A DNA stretch of 64,000 nt from Ashinkailepas kermadecensis (lineage: Eukaryota; Arthropoda; Thecostraca; Neolepadidae). The DNA is taken from contig JAOTOM010004873.1 in assembly GCA_034440615.1 (NCBI GenBank), positions 288,001 to 352,000 of the forward strand, read 5' to 3'. The notes beneath the pieces are model-generated. The model searched no databases. It saw only the letters and a program-made list of their open reading frames with translations, and was not told where the DNA came from. Below are positions 1 through 13,103 of this stretch, piece by piece (within the stretch, counting starts at the first letter, position 1; each line of letters starts with the position of its first letter). Made by a program: the position numbers and the translations under genes.

Positions 1-2261
1 TGTTGGGGCACCGAAAAAAAAACGCACCGAGAGCCCGAAGAATCGTTCCGGGGTCCAAAAATTGCCTGCAGAGGGCTTACAAAAAGTAGACTTCACCACA
101 AAAACCACAAGGAGACTCCATCGAATCGACCAGAGCACCGGAAAATTCAGAATGGGTCCCGAAAGAAAATTATCCGAAGGGCCTTTCTACTCTCGATCGT
201 GCAATCTGCGGGAAAAAAACACGTTGAGCAGCCGCAGTGGCGTACTAAATGGAAAAATTCCCCTGCCTAATGTTAGGCACCAAGGAAATACTTTCACCCA
301 TCGTCATCAGAGTTCAGGTCTGCTGTGCTCTGATGTTCCATCGAGGCCGGTGTGTTTTAGCCTGCATCTGATCGCTGAAGTAGTCGTACTTAAGCCGGTG
401 TGTGTTTGTTGGTGTGTGGAGTGAGGAGGAGGGTAACGGTGACGGTGACGGTGACGATAGATCCGAGCCCACTATATGGCACTGCAGTCGCATGCTATTA
501 CTAAGAGTTGTTATGCTGACATGTACTGTGCACTGCTCTTTTAATTATGTGACTTCACCAGTTATTGGACGATTTTCCCCGTTGGTGAGGATGCTGAATA
601 AACATAAACATACACATCGTCGAATAAAAAATAAGAGTTTCTGAGATCCGAAAATATAGTGGGCGAAATCCGATGAGTTTTTGATTGGGGGGGCATCAAG
701 TGCGTTGGCACTTCACCCCCCCCCAATGTTTTTTTAAAATCGACACCCCTGCTTTGGTGTGACTGTGCGAAGAGCTAACTTTGATGTGGTTGTACGAAGA
801 GCTAGCTAGCTTGGGTGTGGTTGTATAGAGAGGATTGGGTTAGTTGTTCAGATACAAAGAACGAGCTGTGACAAAAAGTGATTTTCGGAACCTTGCAGGT
901 AAATCAAACACCACACAGAAAATGCAAACATTTGACCGATATTTTTAGCTTTGAAAAAACTACGAATACTAATGAATACATTTTCCTGCTATCAATAGTA
1001 CTTAACGGATTCGTCTTGTGCGGCATTTTCGCCTAAACATAATGTCTATTCCATGCATAACTATTGTTTAACACTTTTAGTGGTAAGCGTGCACACTAAG
1101 GGTACTAACAGTTCGCCATCAGCCCGCCGTGGTTGTGTACAAATCACGCTGAACATATGGAGCTGCCGCGGCGTATGCGACGTGTGCGGTGGATGATCTC
1201 ACTGTCACCGGGTGCTATCCAAGGAAGGTCGGCCGTTCCGAGTCATCCAATGGTCGACGTTGCTGTCCCAGTTGTGCACAGCGAGCTCACCTCCCGCCAA
1301 CCAGCACACGCTGGCTGTTCGAACAGCTCCAAGTTGACGCGTGAAACATGACATGTACCACCGCAAGGGGCGTGGTGGAGCTGGAACGCACATAAAACAT
1401 ACATTCGGTAAACAATAGAGGAAGCATGCATCGTGACCTGGATTTGTAGCCGTAAGTGGCCGAGGGCCAGTCTGAGCAGCAGGATGCCAATGCTAGACAA
1501 TGCCTAGCAAACGGATTCTGAAGATGATCATGCAAGCCATTAGAAAGCGACTTCATATGCAAACAATACTAGAGCCACGAACATGCAGTGGACAAATGAA
1601 GCAAGAACGCATCGGTACAGATGCGTCGCAGCCCGGGGGATGTAAAAGCCAGTCACTTTTGATAATCACATACACGGTGGCAGGCTGGCCAAATTCACTC
1701 ATACACGCTAATCGCAACACGGCTGCATCGGAAAGTCTGATATTATAGTTTAAAATAACTCCTTTAAATACTATCAATGCTTGATCAAATAAATAAGCCG
1801 TCACTCGCCTTGCAAGCTGGGAACTACATCAGGAAGTAAACACGTACCAGTTTGACCATGCGACGACGCTCGAGTCATCAACTTAGCTTGGATTTCTGCC
1901 AGAGCCGCACCACACTAGCACTACCTGTGGGCGGTTCAGTGCTGCCACCTGCCACCACATGACGGAAGACGACCGAGAAACGCTACACCCCTTAGGAACT
2001 GTCCTCAGGGAGCTCTCAGGGAGCTCTGTTAACCCCCCATGAGCCCTTTCAAGCTGCTCGGGTTCCTCCCCAGTTATCGACAGCTCTCTTAGTTTCAAGG
2101 ACATTGCGACTCTGAGGCTGACCCTCAGTATTCATCACAGCAATCGCAGCCCACATAATTTTTTTTAGCTCTCAAGGAGACTTGGTCATCCATTAAGGGC
2201 CCTGCTCAACCTCAGGACAATCCAAGTCCAGACCTCACTGGCTCTAAGAGACCATATTCAT
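1..2261. other. No recognised gene
   Basis: Mixed unique DNA. Open frames of up to 120 codons (such as 62-424) show no motif that I recognise. Apart from the 684-726 inverted repeat, nothing can be supported. Confidence 0.6.
684..726. repeat. Short inverted repeat with ATTGGGGGGG ends
   Basis: ATTGGGGGGGCATCAAGTGC, loop GTTG, GCACTTCACCCCCCCCCAAT. It has a near-perfect stem with a single small bulge. Confidence 0.75.
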
Positions 2262-3080
2262 CCTTTAAGGCCCCCCCCTCCTTTTAGAGGCTTTTTCCAC
2301 CCCTCAAAACCCCTTTCTACCCCCCCCCCCACGCAAATTCACCTTTTAAAATGTTTTCCCCTTCCCCCTCTCCCCCTTTTTGGGTTTTTTTAAAACAATA
2401 GGCCGCCCCTCCCAAAAAACACCAACCCCCCCCCCCCCCCCCCTCCCCCCCCCCCCCCCCCCCCCCCCCCCTTCCCCCAATTAAAAAAACTTCCTCCCTC
2501 CGTCCACCCCCCCCCCCCCGGTTGGCCCCCCCCCCCCTTTTAAAACCTGGGGCCCCCTCACCCCCCCCCCCCCCCCCCCCCGTACCTTCCACCCCCCCCC
2601 CCCCCCCCCCCCCCCCCCCTCGCCCTCGGGGGGTGGGGGGGGGGGTGGAAGATAAAGCGATCTATATAATAACAAATCAATCAACCTATCAGCTCTAACT
2701 CCCAACCTCAATAATTAAATTTATACGGCTTGGGCCCCATCCATCGGTCAAGGGGTCCTTTCCTTTGTGATGGTCCCAACGGCGAAGGGCTACCCTCTTT
2801 TTTAATTTTTTTTTTTTAATTTTTTTTAAATTTGGTTTTTAGATTTGTTCAGGGTCAGGAAAAGGGATATATAAGGGAAAAGTTTAAATTTAAAAAAAAA
2901 AATAAAATTTAAAAAATAAAAATAAAAAAATAAAAATAAAAAAAAAAAAAAAATTTTAAAAAACATTTTCTACAAAAAAAAGAAAAAAAAAAACACCAAA
3001 AAAACCACCAAAAAAAAAAAAAAAAAAAAAACACAAAAAAAATTTTAAAAAGAAAAAAAAAAAAAAAAAAAAAAAAGGAC
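2262..3080. repeat. Homopolymer-dominated low-complexity stretch
   Basis: Long C runs (2425-2620), a G run, then T and A runs (2790-3075). The pattern looks like collapsed or poorly polished sequence rather than a natural satellite. Confidence 0.9.
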
Positions 3081-4739
3081 GGAGGCGCCCCCCAAAAATT
3101 CTTCCAGGGGGGGCAATGTTGATAGGGGCCTCCTGCTCCCCGAAAAGGGGCCTCCACTGTGTTAGGGCCTCCTCTTGCTTTTTTAGGCTCTTAGTATGGT
3201 TCCCGAATGGGAACATGATTTCATATTGATGTCTTGTTTGTTCTTGGCATGGTATATAATTTACGCAAAGCGCAATAGCAAGAATCTTTTTTTTTCGCTG
3301 AGAACCGAGCCATACCAGGGTATAAATAAGCAAATGTAGATAAATACGTCAGTGCCAAAACAACCCAATATCTTTATGCTTTATCGACGAGAAGAATCTT
3401 CCCGCTGGCCTCTAGATTGTAGCGAGCTGGTGGGGCTCGTGCTGAGCATATCTTAAAGATATCTCCCATTGATCAACCCACTTCTTTGTTCACCAAGTTT
3501 ATCTGAATATAGCTAGGTGCATCACTACTGCTAGTCATTCCCACCAGCTTGATCTCATAAACAAACTTAAACGATCATTTCTCAGTCCCAGGACAACACA
3601 ATTTCGCGAAGGTGACAACGAGAAGTGGATTGAATTGGTTTTCTGATCGTTATCTTAGGGATTTATTCATTTGTTTTTCATAACATTTGGTGCTGGCTGC
3701 AAGGCACTTGGCACAGAAGCTAAAGTAATAAATACTCCGCGAATAAATTCACGGCAAGAACAAGCATTGAACAACCATGCATCAATGGCAATGCAACAAT
3801 GTAACAATGACAATGCATAAATAATGCAAAAACTTCGAATTCCACGCCGTCACGCCCATGGTTATCGCTGTGCTGTACCGTTTTGTAAATTATGTCGTTG
3901 AGAAGGTACTGAAGCTGGGAAGCTCTAATCATGCAGGCTGTAATCACAGAAGACAGCTTTGTAGGAAGAAAATAAATTTTAAAACATCATTCCTCCCATT
4001 TAATATGGGGCATCGGTGTTGTTTTGTATGCTTGTGAGGGGGAATTTACCCCCGCAATGTTGGCTTTGCTCCATGGGCGTAAGTTCTGAAAATTATTGAG
4101 AGACCAGTGACGCACCCATATTTGCGTCAAGGGGAGGGGGCAAACGTATTTGGAGGGGGTCCAACTACTGAATACAGTCTTCCGATTTCGACCACTATTT
4201 TGTCAAAGGGGAACTTTTTAAATAAAATAATTAGTGATCAACTGAATTATCCTGTGGAGGGGCCTAATCTACCACTATCGTTTCTGATTCGTCGGATTTC
4301 AACCCTAGCTCCCACAACCTGTTCAAATGTATTCTTTTGGTATTCCTTGATAAGTCACCTCGCACTGCTGAAATTACACCTGCACAAATCACTTTCAAAT
4401 GTAAAATTTTCCAATTTCAGACATTCCAGTTCATAGTGCCCGGTCGCCACGACGCCAACGTTAGTGCACGTGCACACCCATCTTGCGCATTCGGCGCATT
4501 CGCCACACTTCGTGCGATGCTACGGATTCTGCTGGGCCTCCTACGCTTTGTTAATTGCTGCCACATGATAGACTTACGCCATATCTGACGTGATAAAATG
4601 CTTCGTATGGTCGTTCGCTGCGAAAATTAGATTAATTAAATTCGATCATTAGTTCCCTTCTTACAATATATTATGGTGAAAAAATGCGGATACCCGCTGA
4701 GCTTTGATGCACCTCATATCTTTGATTAAACATGCTTCC
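3081..4739. other. No recognised gene
   Basis: Moderate-AT unique DNA without repeats, splice-linked frames or RNA genes that I can identify. Confidence 0.6.
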
Positions 4740-6680
4740 AGGTTGGCTACCGAACCGAAGCCCTGCCTGAGTGTACTTCTTTGGACCCGTTTCGTATTTC
4801 TTCGTCTACGGATGTGTCCTAAGGTTCCAATTCATTTTTGTTAGAGGCCCAACGCATTTTCGAAAACCCTACTCGTTTTAGGGTTTGTTGCTTTTTTGCG
4901 CACCGAATATTTTTTTTTTGTCGGGGCGCTTTCAAAGATCTCGATGTGTTTACTTAGTGCCCGGTATTTTTGTTCGTTTTGGGATCATGTTGCTTTTTGC
5001 GGCCCCAGCCTCTTTTCAGGCCCTGGTGCGGTCATATGGCTGTGTGCCTTGAGAGCTTCCGGTGTTTTTGTTTTTTGTTTTTTTTAGTGTTCCCGGTATA
5101 TATAGTTACGGCTACAACGCATGTTTTCGGACCCTGCCACTTTTTACGAGACTGCGCTTTGAAGGGCCAGTCGCATTTTCGGTCCCTGTTGTGCTCTTAG
5201 GGTCCCGCTGTGTTTATTTGGGGCTTCTGACGCACATTTGTGGGGCCCCAGTACGATTTTGAGGCTTCGGTGCGATTTTTGCTGGGTCCCAGCGCGACTT
5301 ATCGCGCCCAGGCGCGTGGTTCCGGGACCCAACGCCAGTTATCTGGGCTCAACGCGATTTTGTGGATCTCTTCTGAATTTTCTTTAACTTCCGAATCCCG
5401 CCCTGATTTTTCGAGTCCCTGGTGCCATGTCTTTGTATCTCACTTCGATTTTCTTCAAGCTCCGGTATGTTTTTCGATGCCGTACGCGATTTGTCAAGGC
5501 ATCTGATGACATGTTCGGTGCTCCAGAACCATTGTCCTGACCCGGACTTTTTTGCAATCCCTCCTGATTTTGGAGGGCTCCGGCTTTATTCTTCGGATAC
5601 CGATGGGACTTTGGGGGTCACACGGTGCCTATGTGGGGCCATAGACGCCAATTGTTGGCAGCCTCGACGTTAATTTTTGATGCCGAGACCAAATATTTGG
5701 TACTACCGATGGGTCCGAGCGCGACATTTTTGGTACTACCGAATTGTGGGTCCGAGCGCGAAATTTGGTGGGACCGGTTCGAGTTTGCGGGGCGCGTTGT
5801 ACTTAGCTGTGACCCCAACGCGATCTTGGCGGTTCCTGTTGCAGATTTTCGTGCCTCGGAGCGAGTTTTCTGGGGCCCGACGTATTTACTTTGAGCCCCT
5901 ACGCGAATTCTGGTGGACCGACGCGAATTTTTGTGGTCCCAGCGCGACTTTTGGGGGCCTCGGCTCGATTCTTGGGAGCATATCCCTCTTAGGAGGGAGG
6001 GGCCATTTGCCCCTTTGATATGTCACTGCGGCCACCGAAGGAGTTCTATTTTTTTCTATAGGTCCTTACGTGATATTTTTGGGTGCTGGTACGATTCTTC
6101 GGTCTCCAGGTGCGATTTTTTTCGGTGCCCTGACACGTTTTTTCCCAGTGCCCAACTGGTTTTGCGGGGACTTTGACCCGCTTTTTTGGGGGGCGCAGAG
6201 TGACATTCCGGTTGATAATTGATTTTTTGGGCAGCAGCAACCTTTGGGGTCCAGGCGCGACTTTTTTGGTCCACAGTGAGATTTTCGAAGGTTGCGACGC
6301 GACTTTTTTAGTCCAGTGTAATCTTTTGTGTCCCGACGTCATTTGCTTGGATCCCTAGCGCGAGTTTTAGCGACCTCGACACTTTGTGGGTGTCCAATAC
6401 GTTTTGGATGCTTTTAGTGTCATTGTTGGGGCACAAGAGTGATTATCCATGTCCGGATTGTTTTTTGTTGCCCCGGCTTCATTTGTGTCTAAATGACACT
6501 GTTGGGGAACGGTACGACTTATCGTGCCCCTAGCGTGATTTTCATGATCCGGGCGTGCATTTTTGGTACCCATAGGCTCAGCGAGATTTTCAGGGGCCCC
6601 GGCCGGATCTTTTTGGGCCCATGTCGTGATTTTCAATTACCCCGGCACGACTCCTGCCATTTCAGATGCTTCTAGCAAAT
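4740..6680 (+). repeat. Degenerate ~26-30 bp repeat region
   Basis: Recurrent GCGATTTTT, GGGTCCCAGCGCGACTT and GGCCCC motifs at about 26-30 bp spacing, heavily diverged. All open frames here are repeat by-products. Confidence 0.7.
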
Positions 6681-7625
6681 TATAGACCTCCTCTCGCGTA
6701 TTAGGGGTGTCGTCTCATTTCCTGGAGCTTCTTTACCGGTTTTGGACGTCTACTCGTCCGTCCTACCCTCCTCCATATTCAATGGTCCTCCTCTCCCGTT
6801 TTGGAGGACCTCCTCCCACATCCTGGGGCCCCTTTAACATGGCATGGGACTTCCTCTCATGTTCCAGGGGCATCCTCTGCCAAATTAGGGGCCTCCTGCC
6901 ACGCCTCGTAGGCCTCCTCCTTTGTCCTCGCAAAGCTTACCCGTCTTGAGGGGATCTTCAATTTTGAAACCTCGCCTCCTTCCATACCTGCTACCTACCA
7001 CTCCCATTTTAAGGGCCTTCTCTCATTTCCTGGGAATTCCTTCCGGTCTTCGGGGCCTCATTCGGCCCTGGAGACCTCCTACTCCATCTCGAGGGACTCC
7101 TCTCGAGTCCGGCAGGGGCCTCCTGTTTTCTTTTTGAGGCTTTCTTTTTTAAATTAGGGGCCTCCTCTCACGTCTTCGGGGCCTCCTGTTCCGCGTTTTG
7201 ATTCTATCTTTTCCCATTTTAAGGTTGGCCTCTTATCTCCTGGTGGACTCCTGTTCTCTCTTAGGTGGCTCCTCTTCCAAATTACACGCAACCTTTCCTA
7301 TCTCAGTTACCTGGTCATTTCCTGGGGACCTTCTTACCCGTCTTGAAGCCTTCTTTCTCGCCTGGGAGCCATCCCTCTTATCTAATGGCCATTCTCTCCT
7401 ATTTTAGGGGCTTCCTCGTGCATCATAGGGTCTCTTTCCAATCTTATATCGTCCTCTTCCAAATTAGGTGCTTCCTGCCACTTTTCTGGATTATCCTTTT
7501 CTATCTTGGTGGAACCTTACCCGTTTCGGGGACTGCTTTTACGTCTCCGAAACCTCATCTCATATCCACTGGCTTTCTCTTCCGTCTTAGGGCCTTCTCT
7601 CATTTTCTGAGGTCTGCCTTCCCGT
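6680..7625 (+). repeat. Diverged GGCCTCCT repeat
   Basis: GGGGCCTCCTCTC-type motifs at ~30-bp intervals with variable spacers. It grades into the regular 21-bp array to the right. Confidence 0.75.
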
Positions 7626-9420
7626 ATTGGGGCCTCCTTTGCAATCCTGGGGGCCTCCTTTGCAATCCTGAGGGCCTCCTTTGCAATCATGGGGGTCTCC
7701 TTTGCAATCCTGGGGCCTCTTTTGCAATCATGGGGGCCTCCTTTACAATCCTGTGGGCTTCCTTCGCAATCCTGAGGGCCTCCTTTGTAATCCTAGGGGC
7801 CTCCTGTGCAATCCTGGAGCCTCCTTTGCAATCCTGGAGGCCTCGTTTTGCAATCCTGTGGGTCTCCTTTGCAATCCTGGAGTCCTCCTTTGTAATCCTG
7901 GGGGCCTCCTTTGCAATCCTGGTGCCTGCTTTGCAATCCTGGAGTTCTCCTTTGTAATCATGGGGCCTCCTTTGCAATCCTGAGGCCTCCTTTGCAATCC
8001 TGGTGTCCTCTTTTGCAATCCTGAGGGCCTCCTTTGCAATCCTGGAGTCCTCCTTTGTAATCATGGGGGCCTCCTTTGCAATCCTGGGGCATCCTTTGCA
8101 ATCCGGGGGGGCTCCTTTGCAATCCTGGGGCCTTCTTTGCAATCCTGGGGGCCTCCTTTTCAATCCTGGGGTCTCCTTTGTAGTCCTGGGGGCCTCCTTT
8201 GTAATCCTGGAGGCCTCCTTTGCAATCCTGGGGGCCTCCTTTGCAATCCTGGGGGCCTACTTTGCAATCCTGGGGCCTCCTTTGCAATCCTGGGGCTTCC
8301 TTTGCATTCCCGGGGGCCTCCTTTGCAATCCTGGAGTCCTCCTTTGTAATCCTGGTGGCCTCCTTTGTAATCCTGGGGCGTCCTTTGTAATCCTGGGACC
8401 TCCTTTGCAATCCTGGGGGCCTCCTTTGCAATCCTGTAGTCCTCCTTTGAAATCCTGGTGGTCTCCTTTGCAATCCTGGGAGCCTCTTTTGCAATCCTGG
8501 GGCCTCCTTTGCAATCTTGGGGGCCTCCTTTACAATCCTGGAGTCCTCCTTTGCAAACCTGGGGGCCTCCTTTGCAATCCTGGGGGCCTCCTTTGCAATC
8601 CTGGAGTCCTCCTTTGAAATCCTGGTGGCCTCCTTTGCAATCCTGGGAGCCTCTTTTGCAATCCTGGGGCCTCCTTTTCAATCCTGGGGGCCTCCTTTGT
8701 AATCCCGGAGGCCTCCTTTGCAATCCTGGGGGCCTCCTTTGTAATCCTGGAGGCCTCCTTTGCAATCGTGAGGGCCTCCTTTGCATTCCTGGGGGTCTCC
8801 TTTGCAATTCTGGAGTCCTTCTTTGCAAACCTGGGGGCCTCCTTTGCAATCCTGGGGGCCTCCTTTGCAATCCTGGGGGCCTCCTTTTCAATCCAGGGGG
8901 CCTCCTTTGTAATCATGGAGGCCTCCTTTGCAATCCTGGGGCCTCCTTTGCAATCTTTGGGGCCTCCTTTTCAATCATGGGGCCTCCTTTGTAATCATGG
9001 AGGCCTCCTTTGCAATCCTGGTGGCCTCCTTTGCAATCCTGTGGGCCTCCTTTGTAATCCTGGAGGCCTCCTTTGCAATCCTGGGGGCCTCCTTTTCAAT
9101 CCTGGGGGCCTCCTTTGTAATCCTGGAGGCCTCCTTTGCAAACCTGGGGGCCTCCTTTGCAATCCTGGGGGCCTCCTTTGCAATCCTGGGGGGCCTCCTT
9201 TTCAATCCAGGGGGCCTCCTTTGTAATCATGGAGGCCTCCTTTGCAATCCTGGGGGCCTCCTTTTCAATCCAGGGGGCCTCCTTTGTAATCCTGGAGGCC
9301 TCTTTTGCAATCCTGGGGGCCTCCTTTGCAGTCCTGGGGGTATCCTTTGCATTCCTGGGGGCCTCCGTGCCAATTGTTGGCACTCTCGTGATTTCTGTGG
9401 CCTCCTATCCTCTCCTAGTG
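7625..9420 (+). repeat. 21-bp minisatellite, ~82 copies
   Basis: The unit is CTCCTTTGCAATCCTGGGGG plus C, with common variants (TTTGTAATC, CTGGAGTC, TTTTCAATC). Because 21 is a multiple of three, long frames stay open on both strands. These are not genes. Confidence 0.97.
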
Positions 9421-9535
9421 ACTCCTTCTTCAAATTAGGGGCCTCCTCTCACGTCTTGGAGGCCTCCTCTCGTGTCTCGTCGGCCTCATTGCTCACTTTT
9501 TTCCGGTGCATTTCCGGATAGGGGCCTCCTCAAAT

Positions 9536-9615
9536 TTCAGGGGGGGCGGCGCCCCCCCTGTTTGACGGCAGGGGGGGCGGCTGCCCCCCCTGCCCCCCCG
9601 GTGGCGACGCCCTTG
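9536..9615. repeat. G/C-rich imperfect palindrome next to the 21-bp array
   Basis: GGGGGGCGGCGCCCCCCCTG and GGGGGGGCGGCTGCCCCCCC form adjacent G/C hairpins at the junction of the minisatellite and the 165-bp repeat. Confidence 0.6.
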
Positions 9616-9659
9616 GAATAGGGGGCTTGTTTTTCTGTATTCCAGGGAGGGCTGATCGA

Positions 9660-10060
9660 CAGGGAGGAGTTGGGAGTTGGGAGGAGTTTGAAATTGTTGA
9701 GTGTGTTATGCAATAGCAAGTGAGTCTCTTATTAAGTCTAAATGCTTTACAACTTTATATAGGGTGTACCTAGCAGTGGATTCAGCACCTTCCTTCGGGA
9801 TGTGATACTGATGAGTTTGTCTATGGTAGCACAATGGGTAGGATGGGAGGAGTTTGTAATTGTTGAGTGTATTATGCAATAGCAAGTGAGTCTCTTATTA
9901 AGTCTGAACGCTTTATGAATTTGTGGGGTGTGCCTAGCAGTGGATTCGGCACCTTCCTTCGGGATGTGACGCTGATGAGATTGTCTATGGTGGCACGATG
10001 GGTATGATGGGAGGAGCTTGCGATTGTTGAGGGTGTTATGCGGTAGCAAGTGAGTGGTGC
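9660..10060 (+). repeat. ~165-bp tandem repeat, 2.3 copies
   Basis: TGTTGAGTGTGTTATGCAAT, GTGAGTCTCTTATTAAGTCT and CACCTTCCTTCGGGATGTGA recur with a ~165-bp period. Confidence 0.9.
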
Positions 10061-11589
10061 TAGATAGGCTGGGGTATATAGCTTCCAAGGAACTTGGGAT
10101 AAGGGATTGATTGGGGTGAGAGTATGTACATTTCTAATACCTTTTCTAGATAGGCTTAACCCAGATGGGCCCCTGCGGCTCTTATTAAGCCTTAATACTT
10201 TATGACTTTTATGACTGCTGGGAACGATGTCCCCCCCCCCAGCTCTCCAGAGATTACAACCATGGCAACATGCACACAAAACACCGGTATCCTGAAAGGG
10301 CAGCACAAATTGAATGCTTCTCTACAAGGATCGACATTCGATCCTAATTGCAGCATAATGTCATTTAATTTTAGTTCTTTTCTTCCAAGTTTTGCTTCCC
10401 ATTTCATAAATATTTTTGGCCGGTAGAAATTTGTTATCACAAAAGCATAGAAAATGTAAAATTATTAATAATACTTTCAGGGAACTTCCTATTTCTCAGG
10501 TCTTCTTCGAATTGTTCCTATTCTGGTGTGGCTGTGACAAAACTGGCATTGCACGTGTCAACCCGAAGTAGTTTAGTTCGGCCTTGGTTAGTTCTGAGTT
10601 CTGCTGTAGGGCGGGTGATAAGTAGCGACTTTGAATATTCCAGGGAACCTAAAGCTCATCATTCGGGAGAAGTAATCGGCAAGTCGTTTAGTAGCATCGT
10701 AATTAGCCCAGTTCTGGGCTGAGGTAAATTTGTTGACAAAAAACACGTCAATTGATTAACTTCCCGTGGCCATGATTCGGAATGGGCCAATCGATTAACC
10801 AATCAATTGTTCAGCGGAAGCAATTCAGAACCAAAGTTTCTGTTTACATAGCACTGCTCGAGAGAGGATTGTGACTGGATGGAATACCATGTATTTGAAC
10901 AATGCAGGTCCAAGGTGAGTATGGTTGCTCAACTTCTGTATGGGCACCCAGCTAGGGGAAGAGGGGGTATCTGAACACGTTCTGTTTCCTGAACACCTAC
11001 CTTTGGACATCTCCCACATCATGTTCAGTGCATAAATAACAAAAAGACGGTATTCATAAATGATGGACTTGTTTACCAAAATATGGAGGTCTGATCACAT
11101 ACCTAATGCTACCTATTCTTTGTGTATGGAGCTTGCAAAGTTCACAGGCACCATTTAGGCTTCCAAGAGCAGTTGGCTTAAGGAAACCATAAGGAAGTGA
11201 CTTTCAGTATTTTTTTGCAATTACACCAGCATTTTTAGTGGCTCAATAGCTTGTACCACAACACTACACACAACAGTACCACCACAACAGTTGTACCACA
11301 ACAGCTACAGTGAGGTAATCCTACACAACAACATTTTGTGTTCAGAATACGGCACACCACTACAAAATAATTATCTGTTTTAAAGTTGCTCTTTGCAAGT
11401 GGTTAGAGGATTTTCATTGAAAGGAACTGTTTGAACATGGATAGCTTGTTCATTTTTGTGTTCAGTGAACACAGTACAATTACTGGTTCAGCCATACAGA
11501 AGCAGCAGTAGAGCTATTTGTTGCATATGCCTTAGGTGTTCAGACCCCCCCCCCTCCTCTTCCCCTACCTACTTAGGTATCCTATCTAG
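10061..11589. other. No recognised gene
   Basis: AT-rich DNA with a partial copy of the 165-bp repeat near 10140-10200 and no supported coding frame. The missing first HGH1 exon could be here or up to 16400. Confidence 0.5.
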
Positions 11590-12020
11590 GTGCATAGGTA
11601 GGTACTTAGGTACTTTATACTTGTAATCTTCAAGTATTACCCCTCACACTTTCTTTGTCAACAAGGTATCTGACTGTCACTGTTGGCTGTCACTGTCAGT
11701 TGACTGCCAGTCAGCTGTTGGTGACATCACTCAAAGTATGGAGAAAAACCTCCAGCTAGGGGCACTGAATGAACCCAGGGAAGTTATCAGGGTATTTCTG
11801 CTCATTCAGGGGCATCATCAGGATAACCTAACCTAACCTAATGTAACCCCTATGGTCATTCAGTGCACCCAGCTGGAAGTTTTTCTCTGTACTTTGAGTG
11901 ATGTCACCAACACCTGACTGGCAGTCAGCTGGTGGTGATTTAGATACCTTTTTAATATAAAGAAAGTGTGAGGGGTAATGCTTGAAGATTACCCCTTATA
12001 CCTACCTAGGTATGGTACCT
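11590..12020. mobile_element. Foldback (MITE-like) element
   Basis: Two ~180-200 bp arms are inverted copies. The left arm has TAATCTTCAAGTATTACCCC and, further in, GACATCACTCAAAGTATGGA. The right arm carries their reverse complements (GGGGTAATGCTTGAAGATTA and TACTTTGAGTGATGTCACC). A short centre includes CCTAACCTAACCTAA. No coding frame is present, so it would be non-autonomous. Ends and TSD are not defined. Confidence 0.75.
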
Positions 12021-12240
12021 TGCATCAAAATCCATTTGTTTATGATGGGTGAAGCTTCCTGTACTTTTTAGGGGACCTTCTCCCTCCATGTCAGTGAGTT
12101 TTAATGATGTATAGGCATTTTGGTTGTTGCAGATGCATGCTGATGTTGAATGTGGTGAGTTTTAAGATAATCAGCTAGGACCTGCAATGATCTGCTGTGC
12201 AAATATACATACAGCATGGGTGCAGATGTTCATACAGTAT

Positions 12241-12760
12241 AGTGATAAAATATTAGTGAAATAGGGTTGATAATACCACTTTCTGAACACTCAATTGACA
12301 TCCTTCTCCAATATGTATCAACATCCTGCTCCTTGATGCATGCTTGTGAAGTCTTCATGTGTCCTTTCTAACAGCATCTCCTTTATGAGTATCATGTTAA
12401 TGCTCTTGATAAGGAATAGTGATGCACAATCATTTTGCAATGCAATTTCAGGTAAAGGGATTATCTATAATGTGATAACATGTATAGTACCAGTTTATAG
12501 GATAGGTAATTTTCTCCCTGTGCCAAATATAGCTCTTCCTAATTTTGAATCCCAAAGCAAATGATAAATGTATTCATAAGTGCCTTCTCTATTGGCTCAA
12601 ATTTGAGTCTGAAAGACATCGAAAGCATTTTAAAGGACTAATTCCGTGGCATATTTTGACATCCTACTGTGCCGGTTTTGATATCTCACACCTAATGAAA
12701 AACCACTATTTTAACCTTGTCATAGTACATATACCTCAGTTGATTCATCCACCTGGTTGT
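12241..12760 (+). repeat. Dispersed ~510-bp repeat, copy 1 of 3
   Basis: Starts AGTGATAAAATATTAGTGAA and shares blocks TAAAGGGATTATCTATAATG and CTCACACCTAATGAAAAACC with the copies at 15231 and 18185, all in the same orientation. The class is unknown; no intact protein is encoded. Confidence 0.75.
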
Positions 12761-13103
12761 CATGTGACACATAATGATCACAGCCAGTTTGCATAGTTGA
12801 AAAGTCAATAAAGAAAAAAAAAAGAAATAGGTATTCACTTTAGACACAATATGTGATAAAAAGGGGGTTATAGAAGCACATATCTGGGCATGATTAGTGT
12901 GATGGTATCATTCCTGTGGGAAAATGTATACTTTGCAGTTGCCAGCAACCTATTGGACCAATAACAACATAACTCGGCCTGGCCCAACCTAATCATGCTT
13001 TGATATGATCCTAATAACCTTATCTAACCCAACCTAACAACCCAGCCCAACCTAGCCAAACTGGTAAATTGACACTACAGTGTTTTATAATTGTTAGTTT
13101 CTT

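Noticed and set aside
7265..9521. Long frames with LLCNPGG or KEAPRI-type repeats
   Set aside because: The 21-bp unit keeps several frames open on both strands. The proteins are pure repeat translations.
11829..11848. Telomeric repeat (CCTAA)n
   Set aside because: Only about three units at the centre of a foldback element. Not an internal telomere tract.
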